A stretch of DNA of 64,000 nucleotides from Ctenosaura bakeri (GCA_948474755.1 CAOLHI010000253.1:620001-684000), one strand, 5' to 3'. Counted from the first letter of the stretch, positions 35,732-48,595 are shown. Numbers and translations: made by a program. The notes: generated by a model not told the origin, from the sequence alone.

Positions 35732-35866
35732 GGCCATTTCTGCACTAGACTGTTATAGCGCAATTAACCCACTTTCAACATCCCATGGAATCCTGGGGTT
35801 TGCAGGATTCCATAGGATGTTGAAAGTGGGATAATAGCGTTATAACAGTCTAGTGTGGAAATGGCC
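35732..35866. mobile_element. GGCC foldback MITE, copy 3 (135 bp)
   Basis: GGCCATTTCTGCACTAGACT and mirrored TCTAGTGTGGAAATGGCC, with CTA on both sides (CCTAG as 5 bp). The arms nearly meet in the centre, giving an almost uninterrupted hairpin. Confidence 0.88.
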
Positions 35867-36199
35867 CTAGTGCTAGTTTCTGTTTTAAAATGGAGGGCAC
35901 TCAAAATGTGATCACCACCAGCAGGCTTTAGTGCTACTATCCATTCAGTCATGCCAGGACCCTACCTTCTCATTCTTTTGCATATGTAGATGAGACCAAG
36001 CACTGATCCTGGAGAGTCACTAGTTTAGCAGAACATATGAAGTGATTTCTCTCCTATTTGAGGAGGCTGTGGCTAGTAACTCCAATAAGAAAGCAGCAGG
36101 TGGCTTGCTTTCAGGCCTGGAAAGGACAAAGCAAGTTCACTTTCAGAATCTTCCCTCAGCATTCTTCATAAAACACAGAAATTCCCTAGGCTTCAGAGC

Positions 36200-36420
36200 A
36201 TTTCTGTTCTTGACTGTCTTTCTTTTTTCAGCATTCCTGCTGGCTCTCCAGGGGATTTGTCATGGCATTATTAATGGCAATTTCTCTATAACTGGCATCC
36301 CAGAGAGCTGCATGTATTTTTGGAATGACTCTGCTACAGTTTATACAGCTTCACATTTCAATGTACAAGATCTTCTTTTTGCTGCCAGGAGCATTTAGGA
36401 AAATGTGATTTTTGTTTATA
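36200..36420. promoter_or_regulatory. Candidate conserved non-coding element
   Basis: Repeat-free block with 'tggcattattaatggcaatt' and 'tttttggaatgactctgc'. Proposed on texture only. Confidence 0.15.
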
Positions 36421-36719
36421 CTGCCAGTCTTGAGCAAAGTTGTGAAGTATGAATGCAGCTAAATACCTCTGGAAAAAATTACTGTCACATTATTTTTGGC
36501 ATGAAAATAAGAGCTAAGCACATTCTGAGCAGGTAGTCAGGAAATCTAGACATTTTCTGCCATCCCTTCACAAGCATCAGTCATTTAGATCTCCAATAAT
36601 ATTTACCTAATACAAGCAGGAATTCCGGGAACTGATTTTTTTTTTCTAGCGTATTCATCCATATTACAGAGTAAAATATAACAACAATAAAATTACATGG
36701 ACCTGTAGGAATGAACCAT

Positions 36720-36773
36720 GCAGAGCTTAATTTTAAAATTTTAAAATTTTAAAATTAAGCAGAGCTTAATTTT
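36720..36773. repeat. AT palindrome within a direct duplication
   Basis: 36726-36759 is a perfect 34-bp palindrome of AAAATTTT units. The 15-bp word gcagagcttaatttt starts at 36720 and again at 36759. Confidence 0.9.
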
Positions 36774-37199
36774 AATTTCTGAGCTAAGATACATACAAGG
36801 CAATTATTATTTACGTGGAAAAACAATTTAGCTGGACATTTTGATGCATGGAATTAATGAACTGCTCTTAAAATGCATAGATAGTAGTAACCATAGACAT
36901 AAATGTAACACAGCACTTTCTTCTTCCCATTAGATGAGAAATAAATTGTGCTGTAACCAAATTCCAGGGCCTTGCTATTGTACATTACTATATGAACTGG
37001 ATACATATGTGAAATCTTTCTCCATCTGAAGGAAAATTTCACTTTGGACAGTTACTGTCATACTTCTTTCCTTCTAAAGCCCTAATTGCAATTCTATATA
37101 TTGACTGACCGATTGACGCACATTTTTGCGTCTCAATCTACTATTGTTTACACACCATTCAGGGCAGTTAATAGCAGTTGAAAGCAATGAAAAACACTA

Positions 37200-38320
37200 T
37201 TTTGTTAAAAAGTATAATAATAACAGGTAGATAATGTCATTACATTACATAAAACCCAAGATACAAATGCCTGCTTGAACAGAAAAGTCTTAACCATGTT
37301 GTGAAATATAGTCAAAAAGAGAGCCAGCCTAGCCTCTTGGGCCAAAGAATTCCATAGCTTTTTAGGAGGAATTAGCTTCACATATGATAGGAACAACTTG
37401 GAATTCAAGGGAAGTTACTTTTCTGTTGCTAATGGAGTTGAAATGTTATTACCTGTCTTTTATTGCCCTTTGTCCCTGGTGCTATCATCTGGCCAAGAAG
37501 GGGAGCAGCCTTTGCCTGCATCAAAATCCCTCCAAAACAACTGAACTATAACAGAAGCAATATCTGATATAAAATGCAGGTCTGTGATTCTACCGTCATC
37601 ACCTTTCTTTTTCTGATTTATTTGTTAACATCCTTTGCCTGATGAAGAAGCCACTGGAGCTTCAAAAGCTTGCATGATGTACTTTGTGCATTTCAGTTCG
37701 CCAATAAAAGTATTGCTCTTTTGTGGATTTGGGATTTTGTAGTGTTTTGCTGGATGGCCAACATGGCTATCCCCAAATATATTTCCATAATTTTGATGCA
37801 ACCTATGAAGAGAACCTTTCTCTTACCTCCATTAATTATGCTTCCATCACAGCTGAGACACAAAGAAGGGCTTCTTCATCAATTCTTAGAGTAGAGACAA
37901 GCTGGTGTGGAGGAACCAGTGCTAAAGTATTCTTGACCTGAACCATTTAGGGCTTTACAAGTCATCACTAGCTCTTGAAATTGTAAAAAGAAACAAATTA
38001 GTAACCAGTGCAGACTTTGCAGGGCAGGTATTTAATATGATCCTGTAAGTAAGTACCTCCTGGCATCCTCATTGCTGCATTATAGACCAAACACATTTCT
38101 GAAGACCTTTCAAAGGTAGCTCCATGGAGCATATGTTATAGAAATTCTGTCTAGTTGTAATTATGATCATGATAGCCAGGTCTGACCTTGTCAAGAATGG
38201 ATGCGGGGAAGGGGGGCAGAAACTTAAGCTAGTAAATGTAGTCCTGGCAACAGGTGCAACTGAAGATCTAGATGCAATGCCAAGTCTGGGAGTACCCCAA
38301 TTAATCTGAAGATGGACATA
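37200..38320 (-). repeat. L2/CR1-clade LINE 3' region, old
   Basis: Plus-strand text has the antisense landmarks in order: 'gcctagcctcttgggccaaa' with 'gaattccatagctttttagg', then 'ctgaaccatttagggcttta', 'agtaaccagtgcagactttg', 'gaccttgtcaagaatggatg'. Heavily mutated, with probable insertions (37420-37880). Confidence 0.55.
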
Positions 38321-40287
38321 TGTTGTTGTTATATCAGAATAGCTATTTAGACTGGCAGATGCTGGAGAACCAAGCTATGTTGATTTTCTTTTAGTGACAT
38401 GAAAATAGGTAACATGCTCCCAGGGTCCATGCCATTGATGGAAAGTCTCAATGAACTCAAAATGATGAAGACACACTCCAAGTATACAAACCTACATGTT
38501 TCACAACATGAAAAGATTACACTACAATTGCCTCCATCTACCTGCTCATCTACCCACCAGCTCTGTTTACACAACCAGCAATAACCTGGCTACTGTTAGT
38601 ACTCAAGTAAAAAGCCTGTAATATACCCAGAAGTATCATTTTGGAATATAACACACGAAGAAGAGGGAGAATAGTTCCTGAGGCAGAAAACAAGCCCTTG
38701 CATGACAAAGATTGAATACCTACTAGGGACTGAGAAACAGCCTAAGGTGATCCATCTTGCATTCCTCCAGTGTCATGTAGCATCCACCAAAATTTATAAC
38801 TTCTCAGTTCTGTACATTAAATTGAAGATGATTTGAAAGCACATACACACAGGCACACACGATATTCATCCTCATATTAAACCTAAGTTTATCTTACTGC
38901 TTTCACAATCTAAAATCCTTCATCCAAGACTAGTCAGCATGTACAGTGATACTATATTTGAGATAGTTATGAAATTTTAAAATGTAAAAAGCTTAAATCC
39001 GTACAAACAAAACTGAGAATACATTCTATTCTAAAGAGCTGCAATCAGTTGCATTCTGTACTGCCTAAGCACATGTATCTTTATTTTTACCGTCTCAGAA
39101 GGAGAAAGAAGATGAAAACAGAAACCACAAATTTTATAGGAAACAAAGAAACATTGATTATTTGAACAGAAACTATCCTAGTGTTAAGGACTAGGTCAGC
39201 AGCATATTCAGATATAAACTCTGACTCACTGCTGAAAATATTGAACCTTTCAATTGATGTTATCACAAGCTATGAAGGCTACATGGTATTCTCCTCCCAT
39301 GAAGACAGTAACACCTACAAAGGGCAGAAAATCTTCTTGACTTGAGCATTTTGTATAGCAAATGGATGCCTACAGTATACAGAGGCATTGCCGTTATCTA
39401 ACTCTGTTGTGTCTCTTACATACAGATTTTTGTACTATGCATTTCCTGCCATTTTGAGTGCATAATGCAGTTCACTAACTCCAAAAGAGAAAATATTTCA
39501 CGGCAGTTCTTTCTCCCTTGTGTTCACCAATGTTCCCCATTTTCCTACTAGAAAAAGTGAACAATTGTCCAGGAGATGAGGACTTCCCTTTCAATTTTTT
39601 AAAATCTTTTTCCTCAGGGGTTCACATGTTACACTAGTAAACTGACTTTCCAATTTCTTATTACATTACTTTTGAAAGGTAACTTCACTGCCTCCACCTT
39701 ACTAAAAGCAACTTGTCGTTGGTAGCTACATTATTTGTAACTCTTCCAAGCATGGTGTTGGGATTATGCTGCCATTAATAGGAAGGACTATTGCTAATAC
39801 AGAAAATACTAGACAGCATATAGTGCAGTGGCAAGAAATGCATAGGAAACACAGTAGTAGAATAGATGTGGATACAGAGACACCTTTTTCCCAGTCTGGG
39901 ACTCAAGGTCATTTACACAAATTAAAACATATACAATGGGGGGGAAATCACACCATACAGAAGTTAAAAATATAATTAAACAATGGGTGGAGTTCAATAT
40001 ATGACCAAAGAAAGAAAAATACAAACAATATAGTACATTATAAAGGAACTTTCTTCATGTGTTCCCACAAGATGTACCCATGACAGTGGTGAGACAGAGA
40101 GAATGTCACAACATGTGTGGGCTAATATGAGAGAATATGGCCTTTTATGGCAATGTTTTCATGTGGGAAATCTGTGTAAAACCATGAAGTTCAGTGAATG
40201 GCATCAGTGTTTCAGAAAGCTCACAGGCTGTTGTGAAGCTCAGACTGAAATCTTAGATTGAGTCAAATATAAGTCCCACTGGATTTC
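38321..40287. other. Non-coding, no recognised element
   Basis: AT-rich, possibly including further eroded LINE sequence near 38340-38600. No exons seen. Confidence 0.35.
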
Positions 40288-40525
40288 ATTGTTGTTTTGT
40301 TGTTGTTGCATCCTCAAGTCATTTCTGATTCATGGCAATCCTAAAATGAACTTATCACAGGGTTTTCTTGGCAGAATTTGTTTGGAGGATTGCCCTTGCC
40401 TTCCTCTGAGGCTGAGAGAGTGTGACTTGCCCAAGGACACCCAGTGGGTTTCCCTGACCGAGTGGGGATTTGAACACTGATCTCCTAGTGTCCTAGTTCA
40501 ATACTCAAACCAGTATACCATGCAA
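40288..40525 (-). repeat. Sauria-type SINE, near full length
   Basis: A (TTG)n start, 'gcatcctcaagtcatttctg', 'ttgcccttgccttcctctga', 'gtgacttgcccaaggacacc', and a head ending 'tcaatactcaaaccagtata'. Confidence 0.88.
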
Positions 40526-40842
40526 GTATAGGTCCACAGCCTAAATCACTGATATGAAATGTGGCGCAGAGGGTTAGGTTGAATTAAACATAGCTACCCG
40601 ATGGATAGAACACTACTGTCCTCATTGGCTTGGAAAGAAATTGGTCTGAGAAAGTAAAATATTACTTGTTTGAAAGATTCTGTGTTTGAAAACAAGTATT
40701 ATGAACAACCTCATTTTCTGTGAATGTACTGGCAACTGAAAGAGGCTTTTAATAATTCTACATTCCTGATTCTGCCAGTATGGTTTCAACAGTTTGACTG
40801 GAAAAGGTTTACAAAATCTAAGGCTTGTTTTTGTAGTAAATA

Positions 40843-42072
40843 CAGTCATCCCTCCACATTCGCTAGGGTTAGGGGCACAGGACCCCCGTGAAAGTGGAAA
40901 AAACATGAATAACTCTAGACCCTTCCAACCAATATTTAACACATAAAAACACACTGCTGTTACCCTGTGTGCTAGGGGTTCTGGGAGGGGCGCCCAAATA
41001 AACGAATAAAAACACAAGTTGGGGGGAATTTAGCTTGAGCACTCTCTCGGCTAAACGAGAGGCAGGGTAACTTTAGCAAGGATCTTTTAACCCAATGTCT
41101 ACAGCTTCAGGTCAGAGAGCAGGCAAGCAAGTTTTAAAAGTAACAAAAATAACAGTTTTATTGAAAAATAAACAACAAATAAAACAACACACACACTAGC
41201 TAACTTGGAAGCAGAAATGGAGGGCTTAAGGATGGGTAATACGACACCTGGTCTCCTAGTCCTGGAGAGAAAGACGGGGTGCGGGAGAGAAACTCAGCGT
41301 GGCTGGCTGAGGGGAGTTCCTTCAGGCTACCGGCAGCAAGGCGCGATGGAAGTCCAAAGTAGTCCGAAGACGTCCCAAAAGTGGGGACTTTTTATAGGGT
41401 GGAGTTTACCTACAGGCTATGTCATGTTCGGTGAGAACAAAGGAAATTTGGAGTTGGACAAAGGAGTTGGAAAAGGTCAAGTTTTACATGACGGGTTTAG
41501 TTCTTAAGACAATAGCGTGGCCAGTTCACTAATGGCCCGATATAAAGGAATAGCTTGGCTCTTGGCTGCATGGCTTTGTGTAGATCCAAGCAGAGCAAAG
41601 CCGGTTTGCAGGGAGGTTTTTCCCCAAAGCAACGGAGAGGCTTAAGTTGCTTGCCTGAATGTGGTCCTGGAATGTACAACCATTAATGGCCGTGCCCGTA
41701 CGTGCTTGTCCAGGAGGCCTCTGCAAACACGTGGAACAGGGTGGCAGAGAAAGGTCAAGCAAAGGCCGATTATTTGATATCAAAAGGATATCTAGTGCTC
41801 TCACCCGACATATCATAACTGTGATAACACTGTGGATTCCTTTGAGGCATTAGGGCTCCTTCACAAGGCAGAAGTGGGTGGTTGGTGGGGCTTACTGCCA
41901 CCCCACATCATTTTTAACCAGGGACTTACAAGCCTTGTTTGCAGTTTCTCAGTCTGACGAGGCTTGCAGTCCCTATTAAAAATGGCATAGGGAGGCAGCA
42001 GAGGTGACAGCATTTAATTAGTGAATAATCAAATCCACAAAAGTGAAACCCACAAATGCAGAGGGCTGACTG
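40843..42072. mobile_element. Tigger/pogo-like MITE split by an LTR
   Basis: Terminal repeats are CAGTCATCCCTCCACATTCG at the left and, as reverse complement, CAGTCAGCCCTCTGCATTTG at the right. Both are flanked by TA (40841-40842, 42073-42074), the Tc1/mariner target. Removing the LTR at 40958-41829 leaves about 358 bp, so it is a non-autonomous copy. Confidence 0.8.
40958..41829 (-). mobile_element. Solo LTR of an endogenous retrovirus-like element (872 bp)
   Basis: Minus orientation. Starts TGTTATCACAG and ends CAGGGTAACA, giving TGTTA/TAACA inverted borders. A TATA box CTATAAAAAG is at 41388-41397 and AATAAA at 41157-41162, the order expected for U3-R-U5. CTGC and CTGT flank it, a probable 4-bp target duplication with one change. 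No internal or coding sequence remains, so this is an LTR-LTR recombination product. The 4-bp duplication suggests an ERV1/gamma-like origin, which is inference. Confidence 0.8.
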
Positions 42073-43869
42073 TATTAATAAATTTCAAATACTTTCTGCT
42101 AGGAGCAGAAAACTTGAAGTCTATTGAATTATGCCACAAGAGCTGTGCCCATTTCTTCTTACAGAATTATTTTTAACTCATGAAAGACTAAGCATTTTTT
42201 GAAAAAACCAACATTACTAAGACTGCCTCTTCTCCTTCTCTGAAATTATATAAAATTAATAGAGTAGGCATGCCAGATCTGGTTAGGTGTGAACATAATG
42301 GAAAAAGAGTGGGCGCAGTCACTGCATCAACACTGCTCTTGACCACTGCAATACCGAATTGAAACATAGTGGAAGAGTCAAGAAGTGTACATCTATAATA
42401 AACAAAGCTTATTTTTTATTTACTTTTTATTTCTGTGTTCCTTCATATTGACATTTACCTTTAGATGGGATGAGTGATATCTCAAGCAAAATATGCCAGT
42501 AAAGAAAGTAACTTCTGTTTTACTGGTGAAGTTTAACAATGCTATAACTAGACTTCTTTTTAAAAATTGATTTTACAAGGATGATTACAAAAAAATCAAA
42601 CAAAAATATAAGAGAGTGGAGGAGGAAATTCATAGGTTATGAATTTGGGTGGTGTACACACACACGCCCGCACACACATACTGATGTAACCTGACCAGAT
42701 ATCCAAAAATGCATTTTCCTTTAGTTGGTACATATGAAACACATGATCATGCATAGACTTAATTGTTAGCAGTTGTTGTCCTGGGCCTCTGTTCTAACTT
42801 GTCTTTGGAAAGTGCAAATAAGAGGCTGACAGGACAGGCATGAGATGCTGAAACACAATAATATGGAGCAGTTAGTTCAGATGGATCAATGGGACTTTTG
42901 GTATCAGAGGCTATATTTCTCTAAATAGCAATAGCTGCAAAATAAGGGAAAGGGCCTCTGCATTCACATCTTGCACGTGAGTTTCCTAGGTGCATCTGTT
43001 TTGCTGCACAGGATTCTCTATCAGATGCATCTTTGGTCTGATCAACCACAGGTTTTTTTTTTTTATGTTCTAATGTTGAAAGGCCAGTGCTTGCTTTTGA
43101 ATTAACATTTTTTAAAAAAATGTATAATGTAATCCTGCCACATAAGTCAAAAGTCTTCCCAAAGACACCAACAAAAATTAGTTAAAAATACAATTAAAAC
43201 ACCCAAGAAAATACTATAAATGCTGCTCATTAATAGGTCAACAGCAACAGTAACACTGAAACTGGGTCATATTTAAATACAAGTTGTCCTGGAAAGGCAG
43301 AACAGCCGACGACCTTACCACAATATCTCAGTTGTGAATAAATCAGGATATGGGTTAGAAGGTCCCATTTAGCTAAAGAGAAGGTCGCTCCAGGGACCTG
43401 CCTCAATGATACAGAAAGGACTGCTTGTTGTGAGTGTAGCTCCTCAGGAATTGTTATTTAGCTTATTTTGACCCTAACATTCCTCCAAAGAACACAGGAC
43501 CTCATATGTGGAGTTACCACATCCTCTCCTCACAGCTCTAAGAGGTAGCCTAGCTAGCTATCTAGAAGCAACTTGCTCCCAAACCACTCAATTAACTTCA
43601 TGGTTAAAGAAATATTTGAAACTATTTTCCCATCTTCCTATTCCAATGGTCATTTTCCTTACAACACACCACCTTGAATCAGAGTCCCTCTGATCAGTCT
43701 TTTACCGTTCTAGAAGCCCAGAGTCTATGGTTTGTAAATATTTAAGAAAGGTCCTGCTGGGTTAAGACAAATGCCTGTCTGGTTGGGTTTTCTGTCCACA
43801 TATTAGGAAACTCGTTGCCTATTGGGAAACCCATATTAAGCCATCTTTCTAAAGCCATGGACAAAAGCA
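42073..43869. other. Non-coding, no recognised element
   Basis: AT-rich with a short (CA) stretch near 42656-42680 and a poly-T near 43052. Nothing coding. Confidence 0.4.
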
Positions 43870-44480
43870 TACTCTCTAACTATCCTGATTTGGCAGGAAC
43901 AGTCCCAATTAATCCTGTTTCATCATATTTTTTCAGATGCTTTTAAACTGTTCCAGTTTTCATCTGTGAAATGTTGGAGGCTATGCCAAAGTGTACAAAA
44001 GATGGCAGCATCTCACTCTTGTATCTTTAAACAGTGGACTGCTGGCCCCACTGCTGATGTGCAACAGCTCATTCTAAACTAAAAAGGTTCTCTGTTTTGT
44101 TTTGTTATTCATCCTACATTCCTCTATATTATGGCAGCCTTCAAGGCAAAAGTAAATATGCAGAATCCCTGTAAAAGTTTCCCAAATCTCATAGAATATG
44201 ATTGAATCTACAGAAATGAAAAGCCAGGAAATGAATATCCTACGACAATGCTAGATCAGATTTGTTTATACTACCTATACCACCCAAAAGTACCTATTTG
44301 GCAAGGGAACATTCCCAATTAATCCTCTATCACCCCACTTTTCAGCTCCTTTTAAAATGTACCAGTTTCTCTCTCTTTCTTCCACTTTCTTCTTTTGGTT
44401 TCAGTTTATTTCAATTGCTGCAAACTGAGATCAAAGTGCAAAAGTAGTTTGTGCTCAGTTGGTTCTCTAGTGGGAGAGGA
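43870..44480 (+). repeat. Two related copies of an unidentified old repeat
   Basis: 43880-43990 and 44285-44385 share 'atttggca', 'cccaattaatcct' and 'tttcagatgcttttaaactg'-like words in the same order and orientation. Probably an old dispersed repeat inserted or duplicated twice. Confidence 0.45.
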
Positions 44481-45980
44481 GAAAAGCAGAGTCTAGTCCT
44501 TCCCAGTAGACTCAGGCAAAAGCAAACTGTTGCAACATCTCCTAGCTAGTATGTTCTTCTTCATTAATAATTTTTGTGATCTTGGCCACATTCTGACATT
44601 GCTAGGCTACATGTGCTCCAATTTTCATCTGTGAAATGTTTCGTCTTTGAAACACACCTTTTTCTTTCCTCCTCCTTCACAGCAAACCTCATTTGATATG
44701 ATCTTAGACACACAAACATCAAGATTAGCTAATCGCTAAACTCTTCCCACTAAAATAAGCTTTAGCTGTTCTCTCAAAACTAATGTGTGAAACTATATAG
44801 AGTGCTGAACAAGCTATAATAACTAGGGCATCACAGATAACAAAACAAAACTGAAAGTTCTAAAGAGTTAACAATATAAAGTAATTTTAGTCTATGTTTG
44901 CACTTTCCAAAGTAGATAAATCAAAGCATAAAATGATTTTTTAAAAAATGAAAACATTCATATTAATCATTTTTGTTCAAAAACTATAGTGTCCTTATTG
45001 TTGTTCATTGTTTTGGAAGTCCTGAATAAATACAAGTATGTTGCTAACATTTTTTGTTTACTTTAAAAAAAATTTAAAAAGAGAAAAATCATAAAGGTGG
45101 CCCAAATGCTTCTTTCTCTTAAAATGGAATGTTTTAGGAGCAGTTAGTGAAGGTTACTCATTTTATATACCCATACATGAAGTCTTAAGAGGGAAAATTG
45201 AAAAAATAATATTGTTAACCCTCATTTTGAACCCCAAAATAAAATGTCCTTCCAAACTCTGAAAGAAAAGAACTGGAAAAGTTTTAATGGAGATATGTAG
45301 CCCAAAGAACTTGCAGAAAAATAAGCTGTATCTACCCATCCACCTACCCCAAATTAAGAAGGATTTTCTCTGTCTAATGTAGCCTGATCCTATGCATATT
45401 TGCTCAGAAGCAAGTGCCACTGATTTAAATAATGCTTAATCTGAGTAACTGTATATAACATAATACTCATACAGCTTATCTTTGAGAATCATTCTGTAAC
45501 CTAATAATTACAAATGCCTAATATGTAAAATGTGATTTTAAACAGCTCCAAATCTTCAGTACTATGTACACATACCACAGGGAAACTCAGTTTAAATTAG
45601 TAGGACAGTTCCAAGTAAACATACAGCAGCAGGCCCTAAGCCCTAACGTTAACTGCTAAATAGTACAAAACAATTTTTCAGCTTGAAATAGCTCACCAAA
45701 ATCTTTGTAGCGTAATTGGTGCATAGGTTATGTGTATGAGAAATATTCAGTGAACTCATCCATATCACCCAATCAGTTTTCCAGCTGTCATTGGTGCCCA
45801 TCAAGCCTTCACAGAGGACATGCAAAAATCATAGTTCAACACATGGACTCAACAGACTGTCTTGCTTCCTTTCATAGGGGAAAGCTCTGCCTGTTTCATA
45901 AGGACTCCACTTTGCTTTCTGCAGCACCTGCTTCTGGGTATGGAGGTCAAATGAGACCTTAAGAGGAATGTATACTCCCT
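44481..45980. other. Non-coding, no recognised element
   Basis: AT-rich unique-looking sequence. Confidence 0.4.
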
Positions 45981-45984
45981 AAAA

Positions 45985-46430
45985 AAAGTGTAGGGAAAGG
46001 AGGGCCCAAGGGCTATATATGGCCAACAAGGCCATTTTTGTTGCCCATAGGGTCAACCAATTTTTTAAACTTTCTTTTTCCCAAACAATTTTGCCCTCAA
46101 ATATTTCTAGAGGGTGTTGGGGCAATTTGGATACAAGTTTGCTCCCACCAAGCCATTTTAGATCCAGGAGAGGATTGTTTTCCAACAGAAAGCAACTGAA
46201 AATCAACTATGAGTCCTTTCTCTTACCAGGGAGGGATGGAGGGAGGGCAGAAAAAGTTTTTTTTAAAAAAAAACTCTTTAGAAAGGGGAAAAACATGATG
46301 ATATTGCTCTTCACATACTAGGCATCACTGAGGGCATTTGTGGACCAAAAAATAAATAAATCAGAAATTCAGGGAGGGTGAGATGCAGCTCTCCAAGATC
46401 CCCTGGGGGACAATGCAGTCTCCTATTCCT
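45985..46430. repeat. Possible old hAT-like repeat
   Basis: Text such as 'gggctatatatggccaacaa' and 'aagatcccctgggggacaat' resembles the '(g)gcggccc...' repeats of reptilian hAT MITEs, as does 48240-48595. Termini are not clear. Confidence 0.25.
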
Positions 46431-46929
46431 ATTTTGTTCTATAATAAAGTCATTTTTCCCCACAATGGGATTTCTTCAGAGATACTGCGTGTGCCTCAGC
46501 AATCTTACATACTAAACCTATGCCTACCTTGCAGTGGTCAATCACAAAACAATAATCACTAACCAATCACAAAATGAAACAAGCTTAAATGCAAGATACA
46601 TAGGTGAGGACAAACATGTGCAGTGGGTGATATCTTTCACCCACTTAAAGAAGCACCTCTTCCAAAAATATGCTAAGCATATCATCTAGTTGACACGCCG
46701 TTAAGATGCAGGAGGACAGACATGGCATTGAGCTCTTGTGCTGCTGGGAAACCAAGAAGCTGGGCTATTTCCTCAACCGTCCCCTTTCTTCTTCAATGTG
46801 TGGGAGTACACAGGCTGGGAAAGCAGCCTACAACCCCAGCATGTTTCAGCCCTTTCTGCAATGAATATTTCATAAAGTTTAAATTCCTAGCCAAGCTCGA
46901 ATGCATACACAGATGATTATGTAAGTTAG

Positions 46930-47300
46930 ATATTATACTAATTGGGAGGGGAATTGAGAACAAAGGAGTCAGTATAAAATTAGCGTGTCTTGCTTTGTGC
47001 CCTGAAGGTCATTAGACTTTGGCTCTGATGGCCTGCCAAGAACAGTGAATTCCAGAAGGGGAGCAGGCATAACAGAGAAAGTCCTGACACAGGACAAGCA
47101 ATGTTCTGCATAACAGTTAGCAGCAAGTATCTCCCAGCTGAAGTAACAATTATGTCAGGACAAAGCTTTCTGTCATTAACTACTGCAGCCTTTCCCCAAT
47201 TAAAATCTAGCAGCTTTCTGAAAGCAATAATTGGTCACCATCCGCTCAGATCAACTGTGCCAGAATTCAATCTTATAACAGCATTTGTTGAAAAGCAAGG
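46930..47300. promoter_or_regulatory. Candidate conserved non-coding element
   Basis: Repeat-free, with GAACAAAGGAGTC (a SOX-type AACAAAG core), CATTAACTAC and GCAATAATTGG. A SOX9-responsive enhancer of COL9A1 would be plausible biologically, but this is inference. Confidence 0.2.
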
Positions 47301-47322
47301 AAACTTGGATTGAGACAACTAC

Positions 47323-47524
47323 GGCCTTTTCCGCGTGACACTCTTATAGCGCGATTATTCCACTTTCAACCTCCTATGGAATCCTGGGGTTTGCAGTTTA
47401 GGGAGGGGCATTTAGAATTCTCAGCCAGAGAGCTCCTTGGCCTCAGTAAACTACAAACCCCAGAATTCCACAGGATATTAACAGTGGAATAAGAACACTA
47501 TAACAATGTAGTGCGGAAATGGCC
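47323..47524. mobile_element. GGCC foldback MITE, copy 4 (202 bp)
   Basis: GGCCTTTTCCGCGTGACAC ... TAGTGCGGAAATGGCC with TAC on both sides. Central region 'agaattctcagccagagagc' is shared with 47817-47860 and 50673-50695. Confidence 0.88.
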
Positions 47525-47669
47525 TACATCAGGAGCGCTCAAGGGTCTGGGCATTGTCACCAAATTTTCTTTATTGTCTTTATCTGAGAAGGCACCACAT
47601 TATATCACATACTGTTTCTAAGGCTGGAATTCTATGTATAGTTAACCCAAGAGCAGCCTTTACTGAGCA

Positions 47670-47890
47670 CAATCTACTATATAAAAGTCAAAGTTTATGA
47701 GTGATCTTGTCTGTTTGTCTGCATCAGGCAGGCAGAGACCTCATATGATTGGCTGTGTGAGGCGAGAAGACCTCATATGATTGGCTGGCTCTGAAGATTC
47801 TATGGAATCCTGGGGTTGGCAGTTCAGGGAGGGGCCTTTAGAATTCTCAGCCAGAGAACTCTGACTAGGCCAGTTGCTATGGTGACAAGG
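47670..47890 (+). repeat. Composite remnant: possible Helitron 5' end plus GGCC-MITE fragment
   Basis: TCTACTATATAAAAGTCAAA at 47670 resembles Helitron 5' ends (TC...TATATAAAAG, preceded by A). 'Agacctcatatgattggctg' is then duplicated about 30 bp apart. From about 47798, 'ctatggaatcctggggttgg' and 'agaattctcagccagagaac' come from the GGCC foldback family without its ends. Confidence 0.4.
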
Positions 47891-48239
47891 CCTAGCAGCA
47901 AGGCCCCTCACAAATCCAATCTTTGTAAGTTAACAACTCTGAATACAGGTACTGGGTTGGGGAATATGGGCAAAAGTTACAGGTACTGAACAACACAGTT
48001 TGGGGAATTAGAGACACAGGATCTCAAATCTGTTTATTTCAACCACATCTAACTCCTAAGGTAAGGTAAGGTAATTCCTAAGGTATTTCTAGCAAGTGTT
48101 ACCTATGAGAAAATAAAATCCTGGGTGATGCCAGGTAAATACACTAGTACAATATACATCTGAGTAAACATGCATGGTAGGATGGCACTGTGAATCTCTT
48201 TCTGTTTTAAAAGAGGTTTGCCCTTTCTCATGATGGACT

Positions 48240-48595
48240 GCCAGAAATCAGAGTGAGCAAAGTACAGCCTGTTTTTGTGTCCCCCAGATGCTAAAAAATG
48301 TAAATTTTTTGCCCCAAAATGCCATCTAGAAGGTGTGAGGACATTTCAACATATTCTCCATCCCATGGTTGTTTTAAGCCCAGGAAAGGCCTTTTTAAAA
48401 ACCAGGAGTAAACTGGAAGTCACTTCTTGCCACTTCCTGCTTTGAAAAAAAAAGACTTCCCCTGGGTCTAAAATAGCCCAGAGGAGGACTTAAAAACATG
48501 GCAAAAATGCTCCTATAATTCCTATGGCTTTTGGGCTGTAGCCCTTCAAGGTCTCCTAGGGGGCTAATGTGGCCCTTAGCCTGCCATCTCTCCTA
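48240..48595. repeat. Possible old hAT-like repeat
   Basis: 'gtacagcctgtttttgtgtc' at the left and 'gtgg cccttagcctgccatc'-type text at the right, with 'gggctgtagcccttcaagg', resemble eroded reptilian hAT MITEs. Ends not delimited. Confidence 0.25.
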
